DNA of 64,000 bases from Colletotrichum lupini (Eukaryota; Ascomycota; Sordariomycetes; Glomerellales; Glomerellaceae). The notes beneath the pieces were generated by a model. It had not been told where the DNA came from, searched no databases, and was given only the letters and a program-made list of their open reading frames with translations. A program made the translations under genes and the position numbers. Location: the NCBI RefSeq assembly GCF_023278565.1, contig NC_064678.1, positions 3,162,001 to 3,226,000 on the forward strand, read 5' to 3'. This document shows, one piece after another, positions 46,901 to 58,849 of this stretch. Every line of letters starts with the position of its first letter. Within the stretch, counting starts at the first letter, position 1.

Positions 46901-48679
46901 AGGGAGGAAATTTGCGTCGTTTACTCTTTTTTTAAATTCGTTAAAATAATTATATACCTTATTAACTTATGCTTAGTTTTATAATACGAATTCCTTTTTT
47001 ATAATCGTTACTATTAGGATTTTATATAGTTTTTATAACTATAATTACGCTAAAAATACCCCTCGTCCGTAAAGGAATTTATTAACTATTTTTATAATTC
47101 TTAGGCTTATATTTATAAACTATTTATCTAATTAATAACTAAAGTCGTTTATAATTTTATAAAATAGGGGTTACCCCTATAGCCCCTTTTTTTTATAAAC
47201 CTTAGTTAAATAAATTAATATTACGTTAATTTACTTATTATTAAGCTAATTTACGATTTTATATATTTACGTCCCTTAATAATTTAAGTTAATATTTACT
47301 TATTTATAAGGGATTAAGATTTTATTTAAGATCGGGTTCTTTCTTTTTCTCTTTTACCCTAACTCGCTAAGGGTCGTACTTTAGCTTATACTTATATTAA
47401 TAATTATAAATATATTTAATTTTAATAAAGATATATTTAATCTACGCACTAGTTATAATAAATTCGTATTTTTATTACTTAACGAATTTATTAAGGTTTA
47501 AGAGATTCCTATTTCCTCTCGCTATTTTACTACTATTTTTATTTTTATTATTTTTAATAATTATTATTACCTTTTTAAATTACTAACTATCGTACTTACT
47601 AAGATCCTCTTTTTTATTTAGTATAAAAAGGTCGGTTTTAATAATTCTTTTTTTTAATAGTAATAATAAACGTTTATATTACTATAAAAAGATATAATAA
47701 TTAGTCTTAAGATCTTTATTAATTACTAATTTTTTATTATTTTATATATTTTTAGCTTTTTAAACCTCGTACTCTCCGTAATTTTTAAATAGCTTCCTTT
47801 TTTAACTTATTTCTTTTAAGGTAGTATTTTATAAAAATAGTTAAAAATAAATACTAAGTAGTTTATAAAAGAGCTATATAGGTTATTAAGTACGGTTAAT
47901 AAAGTTAAACCCTCTTTTTTATAAAATCGTAAACGTTAAAAACTTATTAAAAATACTTACTTATTACTCGTATTTAATAAAGCTAAATACCTTAGAAATC
48001 TTTTTTTATTACTTCTTTATACCTTATTTTATATTTTTTAAATAGTTTTTTTTATAGTTTAATTACGGTTAGGTAATTATTATTTATTAATAATCTTTTT
48101 TATTACTTAGTTAATTTTTCAAAATTAGTAATCTCGTACTAAGAGCTAATATAAAAAGAAGCCCTTTAGTAATATTCTAAAGGATTTTCTTTTTTAAATC
48201 CTCGTTTTTTTAGCCTTTTTTTAAGCTAATAATAATTATAATAAAAGGTCGTAAGATTATTTTAGGGTAGCTACCTTTTTTTTAAATTAATTTTTAAAAT
48301 CCGTAATATTCTTAACTTAATATTATTAGGACCTTTAAATCCCCTTTTCCCTTATTAAACCGTCCCTTATATTATATTTTTAAATAATATTTAGAAAGTA
48401 GTTAAGGGGGTTATAAAGAAATTATTTAGATCGTAAGCTTAAAGTCGTATTTATAAAATCTTTATAATAATAAACCTTTTTATACACTATAAATTTCTTA
48501 GTTTTATAATTCTTATATAGGTTTTTATTATACTTATTAAAAATATTTATATTTAGAGATCTTTTTTTTTAATTACGTAGTACTTTTTTATATTATATTA
48601 ATAAACTCGTCCGTTATATTAATTAATTAAATAAGTAGTTACTTCGTAAGTATTTTTTTTACTAATTTAACTAGTTAAT
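40995..48679 (-). pseudogene. Main internal part of element C (copia-like pol), RIP-destroyed
   Basis: This 7.7-kb interval between A and B is the body of C; the ends of C are at 32773-32923 and 56721-57033. The only segment recognised with confidence is the integrase C-terminus at about 43970-44360 on the minus strand. Reverse transcriptase and RNase H should lie to its left and gag/protease to its right, but the sequence is too decayed to delimit by eye. The 4.3 kb to the right exceeds what copia gag, protease and integrase normally need, so extra or nested sequence is possible. Stretches near 47.6-48.6 kb are almost pure A/T. Confidence 0.55.
48675..48679. repeat. Target-site duplication of element B (left copy)
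   Basis: TTAAT, matched exactly by TTAAT at 56721-56725 after the right LTR of B. The insertion lies inside element C. Confidence 0.75.
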
Positions 48680-48869
48680 TATAAGAGATTGGGCTATGAG
48701 TACTTAACTAGCGAGGCTATAATATAAGTATAGGTATATTATAAGACTAAAGCTTATAAAGTCCTTTATAAAAGCTCTATTTCTTAAAAAGTTCTTTTAT
48801 AATAAGATCTATATACTAGTCGCTAAGTTATCGGCGTCCTATTACCGGCCGCATTCTAAATCTATTATA
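48680..48869 (-). repeat. Element B left LTR (3' LTR)
   Basis: 190 bp, TATAAGAGATTGGGCTATGA at its start, homologous to the other three LTRs of this family. Confidence 0.9.
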
Positions 48870-49295
48870 ATTACTCCCCCCTTACGTAACTTTAGTCCCT
48901 AAAGTCATTACGTAATATCTTCTTTTAACGCTAATAATAAAGCTATTAACGTCGTTATTTATAATAAATTCCGTAAGGCGTTAATAATATCCTTTTTTAC
49001 TTAGGAATAAGGCATTGCTCTTATCTCCTTATTTAACGAATACTTTATTATTATTATTTAGCAATAGCGCGCTGACTAGTTATTAGGTTAGTAATATATA
49101 TTCGTAGTAAAGTATTCCGATCGTCGTAATATATAAGAGCCTGCTTAACCTCGCGGTTATTATTATTACTAAGCTATTAATTATAATAAAAAAATTTTCG
49201 TCCGTTACTAGTCGCGTGTTTATTTTTTTTTCCCTCTTTTTATTCGGCGACCGTTTTACGAATTCTTTTTTATATAACTATACTTTTCTTCTTAC

Positions 49296-51202
49296 GATAT
49301 TCTAATTCCGTATCGTTTCTTAATTACGACTCTCTTATTATACTATCGCTAAGTATTTACTAAAATATTTACTATTTCGCGTATTTAGGATATACTTAAT
49401 ATAAAGTATAATCTTAAAAAGGGCTTTTGCGGTTTCTATAATAGTACTCTTTATATACGCTACTTAGCTAGTCTATATTATAATATCGACGAGCTTATTT
49501 ATATTACTAGCACTTACGTCGCTAAGTATATTATTTATTAAATTAATAAGAAGAAGTGTTCTACTATAAGTCGTCGAATCCTCGCTAATCCGTTACTAAA
49601 ATATTAGCTAACGATATTTCTTAGGTTCCCGAGGAGCTATATAGCGCCGCTTAGTTTATTTAAAATACCCTTATAGAGTTCTATAATACTAAGGAGTAGG
49701 GTAGCCTTAATTCTTATAAGCGCGGCCGCGTTCTTTATACCTTTAGCTATATTATTAACGCGTAAAAGAAGGTAGCTACTTATATTACTAACCTATTAGT
49801 AAGTAATAAGGCAAAGAAGGTCTATTTTAAATAGGCTACTCTTTAGGAGCTCGCTACTAATTATAAGTATCTAAACTTATTAATTTTAATTACGGTAAGT
49901 TATCGGCGATCGTTCGGCGAATTTTCTTCTTACTAACTTAGATTTCTCTTCTTAGGCTAGTATCCTTAATATTAATAATAAGACTAAGACTATTTTTTAC
50001 TTTAGTTATTTCTAATTAGCTTACTTTCGTAACGATAGCCGTATAACTACTCTGCGAAGTAACTTCGATACTCTAGCTTAGTATTATAAAGAGACTCCTA
50101 AGGGCGTTATTATTATACGTATCTAGGGGTTTCTTACTTTCTTTATTTTTTATAAACGCGTTACTAAGTTCTTAATAAATAAGGTACTTATTTATACCGT
50201 TATTATATATAGCGCTACCCCTATTTCCCGCGGTCCCGAGACTCGGACTCTTATTAAAAAGCGTGCTCTTATTACTAACTATATTCTTAATAATAATAAC
50301 GAGCAGGACGACTTTAAGTTTAAGTTTAATAAGTCCTAGTGCGAGGATACTAAATTTAAAAAGCTTAGTAGTAACTTAGAGAATTCTTTTTTTTAGTATT
50401 ATAATAAGCGCCGCCGCTTTAACGTTAATAACTTACTAACCCCTACCCGTAACGCTCTTTTTAATATAAACGAGGGTACCCTAGCCCTTAGTCGCATTAC
50501 TTTAGATTTTAATAAAGCTAGTATTATACTCCTCTTACTCTAAATAAAGGCTCTATAACGGCTTAATAAGGCTATTATTCGTATTAAAGTTAAAGCCGCG
50601 GGTCGTAATAAGTAATTCGACGTTACTAAGTTCTTTATAAATATTAATATTACTAAGGTCCCTTAGCTCGACTAAGACTACGAAAGCGTCGCCTTAGATA
50701 ACGTCCCCCGTCCCTAACCCGTTACTAATAATAATAGCGTTACGGCCCCTATTTTACCTCCTACTCTACTTCTTATTATAGCTCCCGTTATACTTCTTAT
50801 TATAGCTCCCGTTATATTTCTTATTATAGCCTTTAATAGCGACTAGGTAGCGAACGCTTTACGAACCGTTATTATTAATATTTATAATACTCTGCGCGAC
50901 TTTAACTACTTTTTTTTTACCCGTCGTAGTATTAATAAAGTTAACGGCCTTATTCTAAGTAGTTAGCCGAGTATACATACGAAGCCTCCCCGCTTCTTAC
51001 TTACTAAGCGGATTACTATTACTAATTATTAAGTTTTAAAAATATACGCTAGAGCCGCTACTATTATTATTAGTATTGCGTAGGTTATTCCCCCTACGTA
51101 GCTAGATCTTAGCGATCTCTTAGTAACGTATTACTAAGGGTTATAATACTATATCTTTTTTTTAAGGATTACGCTAAGCTAAATAAAAAGGGTTCTATAG
51201 TA
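49296..51202 (+). pseudogene. Antisense, intron-containing gene inside element B
   Basis: This is the counterpart of the gene at 33540-35470. Intron 1 is 49566-49624 (59 bases; donor ATAAGT, GCTAAC branch, TTTCTTAG acceptor intact). Exon 2 is 49625-49894 (270 bases, as in A). Intron 2 is 49895-49955 (61 bases) with unmutated donor GTAAGT, branch TACTAAC and acceptor TCTTCTTAG. Exon 3 starts at 49956. The distance from exon 3 start to the first 24-bp repeat is 816 bases in both copies, so the frame has been kept without indels. The outer limits are projected from element A and are approximate. Stops are TAA/TAG only in the parts read. Function unknown. Confidence 0.6.
50772..50831 (+). repeat. 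24-bp coding tandem repeat in the antisense gene of element B
   Basis: Two full units (50772-50795, 50796-50819) and a half unit, in frame with exon 3. One unit fewer than in element A. Confidence 0.7.
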
Positions 51203-51209
51203 TATTATT

Positions 51210-54200
51210 AATTAACTTATTTTTAGCGACCTTTCGCTACGAACTTAACGTTTATTATCCTATTTTATATATATCCTTTTCTTATAACGTTCGAATTTAT
51301 TAACTACTTCCGCTACCCCTTTAAAATACTTAATAAGCTCCTACGTATTATATTTAGTAGGCTACTTAGCCTATTTAACGAGATATTATAAGTTTCCTCT
51401 CTTACCTTATATTGCGACGATTTTTTTAACTTCTTAAACGTCTTACTTATCCTCTAACTCCGGGAGATTTGCTATTTAGTTACTAACCGTTCGGCGATTT
51501 CCCTATAGCTTAAGCTAAGAAACTAAGAAAATATTATACATTCTCTAATACTACTTTAGTAAATATACTTAGTAAGCCTATTTCCCTACCCTTTTAACTA
51601 TTACTATTTTAATATATTTCGGCACTAGTTTATTATTTTTAAATCGTATATTCTTTATCGATAGGCCGACGACCTCTTTATAATTAAACTCCTTTAAGGT
51701 ATATTTTCTATTATAATAAGCTACTTAGCTCTTAGAGGCTTATACTTACGCTCGCATAGCCTAGGCCCTAATTTCTCTAATTTTCTAAACCCTTTCCCAA
51801 ACCCCCTAGACTATAGCCTTATAATTAGGTATATATTTAACGTACTTAGGGTAGTAGCTATATAGTACTATATACGGGGATACTTTTATAATAAAGTATT
51901 AACTATTATTATATATAAACTCGGCCTCTTTTAGCTGCGCTATTTACTTATTTAGCGAGCCCTTAGTATAGATCCTTAAATACTTTTTTAATATTTAATA
52001 AGTTCGCTCCGTTTAGCCGTCCGTTTATAAGTAGTACGCGGTAGATAGTTAGTAATATATTACCCGTTCCTTAGCGAACTCTTTTTAAAATGCGCTTATA
52101 AAGAGCTTATCTCTATCTATAATAATACTTTTAGGTATGCCGAACTTATATTTAACCTCCCGGTATAGGATACTTACTATTTATACTACGTTAAGTATCT
52201 TAACGGTAGGTAGGAACTTCGTAAATTTTATTATATAATAAATAATAACTACGATACTATTATACTTTGCGCCGTTACTACGAGCGCTTAGTAATAGCCC
52301 CGTAATAAAGTCTATAGATATTTCCTAAAATAAGTATAAGGGTAGTAATAATAACTATAGCTACCCGTACGGCTTATATCTTAGGGTTATAACTCCTAAA
52401 TAATACTTATAGTTCTTAACGTATTCTTAAATATCTCGTTAAATATCTTCTTAGTAAAACTTCTTTTAAATTAGCTCGAGAGTTTTCGTAGCTCTTATAT
52501 AACTTACCCTATAGTCGTCGTAGTATTAGTAAAGGATCTCTATTTAAAGAGACTCTACTTAAGGAATAATAAGTCTTTTTTTAAAAAATAGTATACCCTA
52601 TTTGTTAAGCAAATATGCTCTTAGCTCGCTAGCCGTAGCGCGAACTCTTATTAATTATAATATATAAAACTCGTCTTTAGCCTATAGTCCTCTAACGAGC
52701 TCCTTAGTCTTTAGTAAGAGACGGGAAGCGAATACCGTTTCGCCCTTTATAAGCTCTTTTATAACGGGGCGTAGGATATACTATTTTAATATAATAACCC
52801 TAGCTCTATCCGACTCCTCTTTATCCTTACTAAACTATTAACGAGCGTTTATTAATAACTCTCTTGCTTTTTTACTTCGAGTTATTATAATAATAACTAT
52901 TACTATTTTATTAGTGCGCCCTATAACACGTTACTAATATAAGAGAAAGGATTCCCTATCCCTAGAGCTAGCTAATATCTAGCTAGGATTACGAAAGGAG
53001 GCCTTAACTACTTAAATATATACCTTAGTAATATTATTTTATCTTTTTAAGCTAATTATTCTTTACTAAACGTTAAGTAGTAGTTCGCTAATAAGACATA
53101 GCTTCTAGGCTAGCGTAGGGAGGACGTCCTTATAAAGCACTTCCCCCTCTATATAATCTAGCTTTCTAAATAGACCGTCCGCCGGGTTCGTTTTCCCTAG
53201 CTAGTGTTCTAAGTTAAAGTTAAATACTAATAGTTTATATACTTATTTCGCGAGCCTTCTCTAAAGGTCCCGCGCTGGTATACTAATTACTCCCTTAAGT
53301 ACTTAGTAATCCGTTAAGACTATAAACTTTTATAAAAGGCCCTAGAGGTAGTAAGCCTAGTGCTCTAGCCCTTTTATTATAGCGAGCAGTTCTTATTAGC
53401 CCGTGGCCTATTACTACTCCGTATCCGTAAGCTTTTATAACTAATAGGCGACGGGTTACTATTTTCTATTAGCCTATTACGATAAGATTACTACGATAGC
53501 TTTAACTAAAGCGTCGGTTTTTACTTATATAATACGTTATAAGTTCTAGTACGTAAGTACGGTTACCGAGGTAAAAGCGACCTTTAGCTAATTAAACGCC
53601 TCGTCTACTTCTTTAGTCTATTAGAAGTCCCTTATCTACCCCTTTTTTATTTTTAGTAATACTATTATCGGTATAACGATGCCCGAGTATTTAGTAATAA
53701 ACTTTTAATAAAAGTTATAGAACCCTAAGAATACTTAGATATTCTTAATAGACTCTAGCGCCTTTTAGTTAGCGATTGTTCGCACTCGCGACGAGTTAAT
53801 CTCGATTCTTTTTAATATAATAATATAACTTAAGAACTTAACCCTCTTTTAATAAAACGAGTACTTTAATAGTTTAATAAAAAGCCCGTATAAACGTAGA
53901 CGTCGGAGGACCTTTTTAATATCCTCTATATACTACTCTTTTATTATTAAGTAGATTATTAGATTATTTATATATACTATATAATAAGTATTTAGTAAGT
54001 TAGCGAGCGCTCGGTAAATATACGCTTAGAACGTCGCGGGTGCGTTCGTTAGCCCGAAAGGTATAATAGTATATTTAAAATAACCGTATTAGCTCTAGAA
54101 CGCTATTTTCTATTAGTCTTTTTTTTAATTTAGATACGGTAGTAAGCATCCTTAATATCTATTTTTAAGATTTATTTCGCTCTGCGAAGCCTATTTAGGA

Positions 54201-56480
54201 GCTCGCCGATAAGTAGTAGTAAGTATCGATTCTTTATAATTACCCTATTTAGTCCGTAGTAGTTTACGTAAAGGCGTAGCGTGCTATCTTTCTTTAATAT
54301 AAAGAGGATCGGTGCCCTAGCCTTACTAACTAAAAATATAATATAACCGTTCGCTAGGTTCTTAGTAATATACGCGCAAAGCTTATTAAGTTATTTTTTA
54401 CTTAACGGATAGATAGGACTATATAATAGTTTAGTACCCGGAACTAGGTCGATAGAGTATTCTACCCCGCTATATAACTACGGTCCCTTTATTAACTACT
54501 CGTTAAACGTCTCTATTTTTAATTAAAGTTCTAATAATAGACCCCCTCGTAGTTTAGTCTCCGTTACCCCCGCGATGCTTTTTATAGTAGCGATATATAA
54601 TATATATACCCTCTTGCGATTCTTAACGATATTACGAGCTATTACCTTTAGTTCGGCGACCGAGATAGGCTCGTATAACTATATATTCGTTACTATATTA
54701 ATACGAATACCCTCTTAGCCTATCGATAGTTATAATAGTAGGAGGTTTACTATTTTTTTATCCTTATTAACTACGGCGAATAGTTACCGAATTTTCTTTA
54801 GCTATTTATAGTAGTTAATAAGAAAGAGCGTTAATTAGTAAGCTTTCCCTTAGCCTACGGCTTTACCCTAAAAGTCCTTTAATAAGGGAGCTATAGTAAT
54901 AACTAGGGTTAACCCTAAGTAAGTTACGAGCCTAGTACTAATAATATTTATTTTGGAGCATATGTCTATATTAACTTCTATTAGCCTTTTAGCGATACCT
55001 CGTAGAACTATTACCCTACCCTTTATAATTATTCTTATCGATACTCTTTTAATACTTAGCGCAAGCGTATTAAGTATATCGCTTATACTTACTCGTTTTT
55101 TAACGAGTCGACCTCTATAACTCTTAGCTCGGTAATAACCCGTTAAATAGTTACTAACGTTAGCTTTAATTAGGGGTACGTCGGCTTATTATTACCCCTA
55201 CTTCCCGACTTATTTTTTTAGTACTTACTAAATATGTAGCCTATCTTATTATACGTAAAGTACTTAATATTATTATTACGACGCTTTTATAATAGCTCGG
55301 CGCGAGTACTTTTATTATACGGCTTTTATAATATTACTCTTAGCGAGTCCTTAGAGCTTAGCTCCTTAGAACTCTCCCTACTCTTTTTTTTATAAAAGGG
55401 GGATATTTAACGCAGTTACTTTAATAATAAATATAGCCTCTTTTTACCGTCCTTTTATAACTAGTTACCGCCCTTTTACTAATTTAACGACTATAGTCTA
55501 TTAGCCTCGTAGGTTATATTGCGTACTCTTTTAATTAAGACTTTATAACGAATTAGATCGTCCTATAGCTAAAATAGTAGTTTAAAAAAGAACTAGTATG
55601 CCTCTACTTTTAAATTCTCTATGTTTTCTATACCTAGGTTATAATAGATCGCTAATTACTTAGCGAGGAACTAAGTAGGGGTCTAGCCCTTTTTTAGCTT
55701 CTTCGTCCTTAGCTCTCTATAGTATTCCTATTCTTAAGTCTCGGGGTTTACGTACTATTAGCGAATAAATGCTAAGAAGTTGCCCTAGGAGAGGGGATCC
55801 TAGAGGCTCTTTTTATAATTATACTATTATATTTATAGTAATAGGGATATTTTAAATAGGGCCTATTCGATATACTATTCTATAGTACTTTTTACGCAAA
55901 GCTTATTACCTATTTTTATAGTAATAATCTAGTCTACTACCTAGGTACTCGTAGACTCTTTTTCGATCGGTTTATAGTTATAAAAAAGAGGCTTTTTATA
56001 TTCTCGTTAACCTAGACGCGTTACTAACTGCTTAATAAGCTATTAAACGAGCTCCTCGTATTAACGCCGTTTTTAGTTTTAATCTTTAATTATTATTCTT
56101 ATTGTTTTATAGAAATAGGTTATTATTAAGCCCATAGGGTTTACTAAACTAGCTATTTTAGTATTACCCGCGCCTTTATACGCGCTTTAACCTCGTACGT
56201 CTAGTAATTAGTTACTAATAAACGCCCCGTTTATAATAAATAGGGTCTTTAGAGTATTAATAAGGTAACTAGCCCGTGAGGGTAATCTACCCCGATTATC
56301 TTTTTTATTTAGCTCTTTTATAAACGCTAGTATTTAGGTAGGACTTACCTTATAATAAGCTCGTTCTCCCAGACGGAATAGGGTCGAGTAGTCGACTCCG
56401 GATAGCTATAGCTCGTTAGTACTAACGGCTCTTTACTAATAGCTAGGCGTCGTTTTATTAACGTTCCGTTCGTTTTTATA
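51210..56480 (-). pseudogene. gag-pol of element B (inactivated)
   Basis: Colinear with the gag-pol of element A. Corresponding blocks are reverse transcriptase at about 54.1-54.4 kb and integrase at about 52.3-52.5 kb on the minus strand. No long open frame remains, and stops are of RIP type. Limits are approximate. Confidence 0.7.
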
Positions 56481-56530
56481 ATTTATTATTACCTATACTA
56501 GTTACTCTATAGAAGTAAAAGCTTTAGAAT

Positions 56531-56720
56531 TATAAGAGATTAGGCTATAAATACTTAACTAGCGAGGTTATAATATAAGTATAGGTATATTATAAAACTA
56601 AAACTTATAGAGTCCTTTATAAGGGCTCTGCTTCTTAGAAAGTTCTTTTATAATAAGATCTATATACCGGTTGCTAAGTTATTAGCGTCCTATCGCTAGC
56701 CGCATCCCGAATCCATTATA
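56531..56720 (-). repeat. Element B right LTR (5' LTR)
   Basis: 190 bp, ending ATCCATTATA. Followed by the target duplication TTAAT (56721-56725) and then 308 bases of element C before C's right LTR. Confidence 0.9.
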
Positions 56721-57033
56721 TTAATTTTTAATTACGGGCCGGTTATAAAAAAGTTATTTAGTAAAAAAGCTATTTAAAGCGACGGTAAAAGGCTAGTTAC
56801 TTAAGTAGTTCCGTTAATTAACGTAGTTTAATATAGTAAACGTCGACTTTTTATAAATAATAAAGGGCTATGATTATTTAATTCCGTATAGTATTCGAGG
56901 ATTACCCCTTTTTATTTACTTTTATAAAATTAATTAATATAAATTTCTTATCTTATATAGTATTAAAAAGTCGTTTTTTTATATAATAAGATACTTTACT
57001 AATTTATAATAATAAAATTTAATTACTAATTAG

Positions 57034-57239
57034 TATTAATATCCCTATTATAAAATAGTTAGTTCGAATTATAATTAATAAAGAGATTAATTAAATTATA
57101 TAAATATTTACGTAGTAAGTATAAAAAAAGAGGTTCTAACCGTAAGTTAGGCTAGCTATAATAATTATAAATAGGGCCCTTAATTAGCCCCTGCGCAGTC
57201 GGCCGTATACCGCGGTCAAATTAGACTTCTAATCTAATA
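57034..57239 (-). repeat. Element C right LTR (5' LTR)
   Basis: 206 bp, partner of 32567-32772. It retains GC pairs lost on the left (CTGCGCAGTCGGCCG against the AT-richer left version). It ends CTAATA, followed by the duplicated CTTAT. Confidence 0.88.
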
Positions 57240-57244
57240 CTTAT

Positions 57245-58445
57245 ATCCGTAACCTCTGGGTCCTCAAAGTATGCTACGTGTAAAGAACTCCTTTTTAAAA
57301 AGTTTAATAGCTTTAAGGGCACTAAGAGTCCTAAAATTTTAAAGATCTATATAGAAGTAGCGGCGATAACCGGAAACGCAGACTTTGTCCGAAAGTACCT
57401 GGATAAATGGATCCTTTATGGAAAGCCTGGCTTTTCGTCCGGAAAATTACTTCAGTTAGCGTCAGCCGGTGGGCATCGAAATATTGTTGATCAACTCCTT
57501 CAGTCGAAGGCTAGGATGAGCGGCTCTGCTCGAGTCCGCCAGATATCGTCATTCAGAGACGCGATTGGACCGGCACTTCAAGAAGCATTAGGAAATGGAC
57601 ATCTTGAAACCGTTAAGCTTCTCCTAGGCTTTGGGACTGATGTAAGTTTTCCTCTATGTGGCGTCGACTTTCGATCCGCACTGCAGAGAGCAGCAGCCGA
57701 AGGACACGAAGAGATAGTGCAGCTTCTTCTTAACAACGGCGCCACTCCCAACTCTTCGGACGAGACTCATATGCCAGCACTCTATGCAGCATCACTGTTG
57801 GGCAGTGAGGAGATTGTTCAGCTTCTTCTGGACGCAGGGGCGGATATCCACGCTCGGTTTCAGGGGGGAATGTTCGAATCTGTATTAGCTGCAGCGTGCA
57901 ACAGCGGCAAAATCGGAGTGGTGGAGATGTTGATGGCTCGGAGCGCGTCTTGCCTGACAGGAAGCGTCGTGGCTACAACAATACGGGCTGACACGGAGGG
58001 GTCTGCGGATGATCATTGGGATCTTTGGGACCAAATAGTTTCTCACTTCATCAAGACTGGAGTTCGGAAGTCACTCTCACTTTTAAAGAAAGGAAATTCC
58101 AAGAAACTGGAAACCTGGCTTCGAACAGAAACTTCGGACTTCGAACTAAAGGCCCTAGATCCTCTCTCCGCAGCGTCATTCGGAGGCCATGTGGATATTG
58201 TTCGGAAATTCCTCAAAATTTTGAATGAGAAAAGTGTCGAGAACCGAGTTCCAAGACTACGAACAGCACTTTCAGCGGCGGCAGCAGGCAGCCACCTTGA
58301 AGTTGTCAAGTTGATTCTCGACTATGATCGTGCAATACCCTTGCGAGAACTCGATTTGAAGAGAGCAAGGTATTTGGCATCACTGATGAAGAAACCTTAT
58401 CTTGTGGACTGCCCTCACATGATGGAAGACCATGGCATTGTATAG
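57245..58445 (+). pseudogene. NACHT-ankyrin NLR-like gene, 3' part
   Basis: This continues the gene broken at 32566. Joining 32566 to 57245 keeps the frame, so the uninterrupted gene would have about 1,259 codons to the TAG at 58443-58445. It contains further ankyrin repeats, for example ALQEALGNGHLETVKLLLGF, ALQRAAAEGHEEIVQLLLN, ALYAASLLGSEEIVQLLLD, PLSAASFGGHVDIVRKFL and ALSAAAAGSHLEVVKLIL. Several are degenerate. The first ~130 bases after the junction are AT-enriched, suggesting limited RIP spread. After TAG the same frame stays open for 27 protein-like codons to TGA at 58527-58529, so TAG may itself be a mutated CAG. An internal ATG at 57516 could start a free ankyrin protein of 309 residues, but there is no evidence it is expressed. 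Confidence 0.82.
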
Positions 58446-58529
58446 GTCTTGCAAGAAAAACTCGAGAGCTCACTCCAAGATGACATTCTTGAATTGACTC
58501 AGCTCTTCGCACAAGACGGCGATTGCTGA

Positions 58530-58849
58530 ACACATAGAAACCTTCGGAAGTTGTTGTATGGGAACCATTGAGTGGTTGTCTTTTGGTAAATGACTGGTGA
58601 GGTGAAGAGGATCGGGTAGAGATTCTACGTATGCCCTATCTATTTCGTGTCTCTGCTCCGACCGTGTTTTACAGAATTTCCAATGTCATCAGGCGGACGT
58701 AATACCAGTGACGTTTGTACTGTAGCCCGAGGAAGAACGTTTAGGAATTTCCCAGCAAAAAGACCGACGGGCCTAGGGGAGAAACTTGAAATATTAAGCT
58801 GGAACCAGCTGCTTCCGAGTACCATCACCACAGTCCGCATACCCCTCCT
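58530..58849. other. Short intergenic gap between convergent genes
   Basis: 320 bases between the NLR-like 3' end and the cupin gene 3' end. ORFs here are chance overlaps; nothing else is seen. Confidence 0.4.

Larger units (their letters stand above)
48680..56720 (-). mobile_element. Element B: second copy of the Ty3/gypsy-like family
   Basis: 8041 bp with 190-bp LTRs and a perfect 5-bp duplication. It is colinear with element A along its whole length: polypurine tract 48874-48883, antisense gene about 49.3-51.2 kb, gag-pol on the minus strand at about 51.2-56.5 kb, with the reverse transcriptase region near 54.1-54.4 kb. It is 25 bases shorter than A, of which 24 are one tandem-repeat unit. 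Intron 2 of the antisense gene is better preserved here than in A. It is riddled with RIP stops. A and B have different target duplications, so they are separate insertions rather than a segmental duplication. Confidence 0.88.
32567..57239 (-). mobile_element. Element C: Ty1/copia-like LTR retrotransposon, inactivated, hosting elements A and B
   Basis: It is bounded by 206-bp LTRs and a 5-bp target duplication. LTR ends read TGTTAG...CTAATA, the latter from CTAACA by one RIP change, giving TG..CA termini. Without nested A and B and their duplications it measures about 8.56 kb. Minus-strand orientation follows from a polypyrimidine run (32777-32791) inside the left LTR, which is the polypurine tract of a minus-strand element, and from pol-like sequence at about 43970-44360. 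That sequence reads as the C-terminal part of a copia integrase (GPNRL-LTLLVF block, then PYKLISVN and a VKPYY end). Stop codons occur throughout; the element is dead. It is the most AT-rich of the three, consistent with being the oldest. Confidence 0.8.

Noticed and set aside
33100..56500. CRISPR array suggested by repeated motifs in the AT-rich block
   Set aside because: The repeats are four long LTRs and two colinear 8-kb elements, not short regularly spaced repeats; the genome is eukaryotic.
32924..56720. A and B as a segmental duplication
   Set aside because: Each has its own target duplication (ATTAC, TTAAT) and different flanks inside C, so they are separate insertions.
32567..57239. 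AT-rich block as a centromere, mitochondrial insertion or horizontally acquired island
   Set aside because: Fully explained by three nested LTR elements with target duplications and RIP-type mutation.
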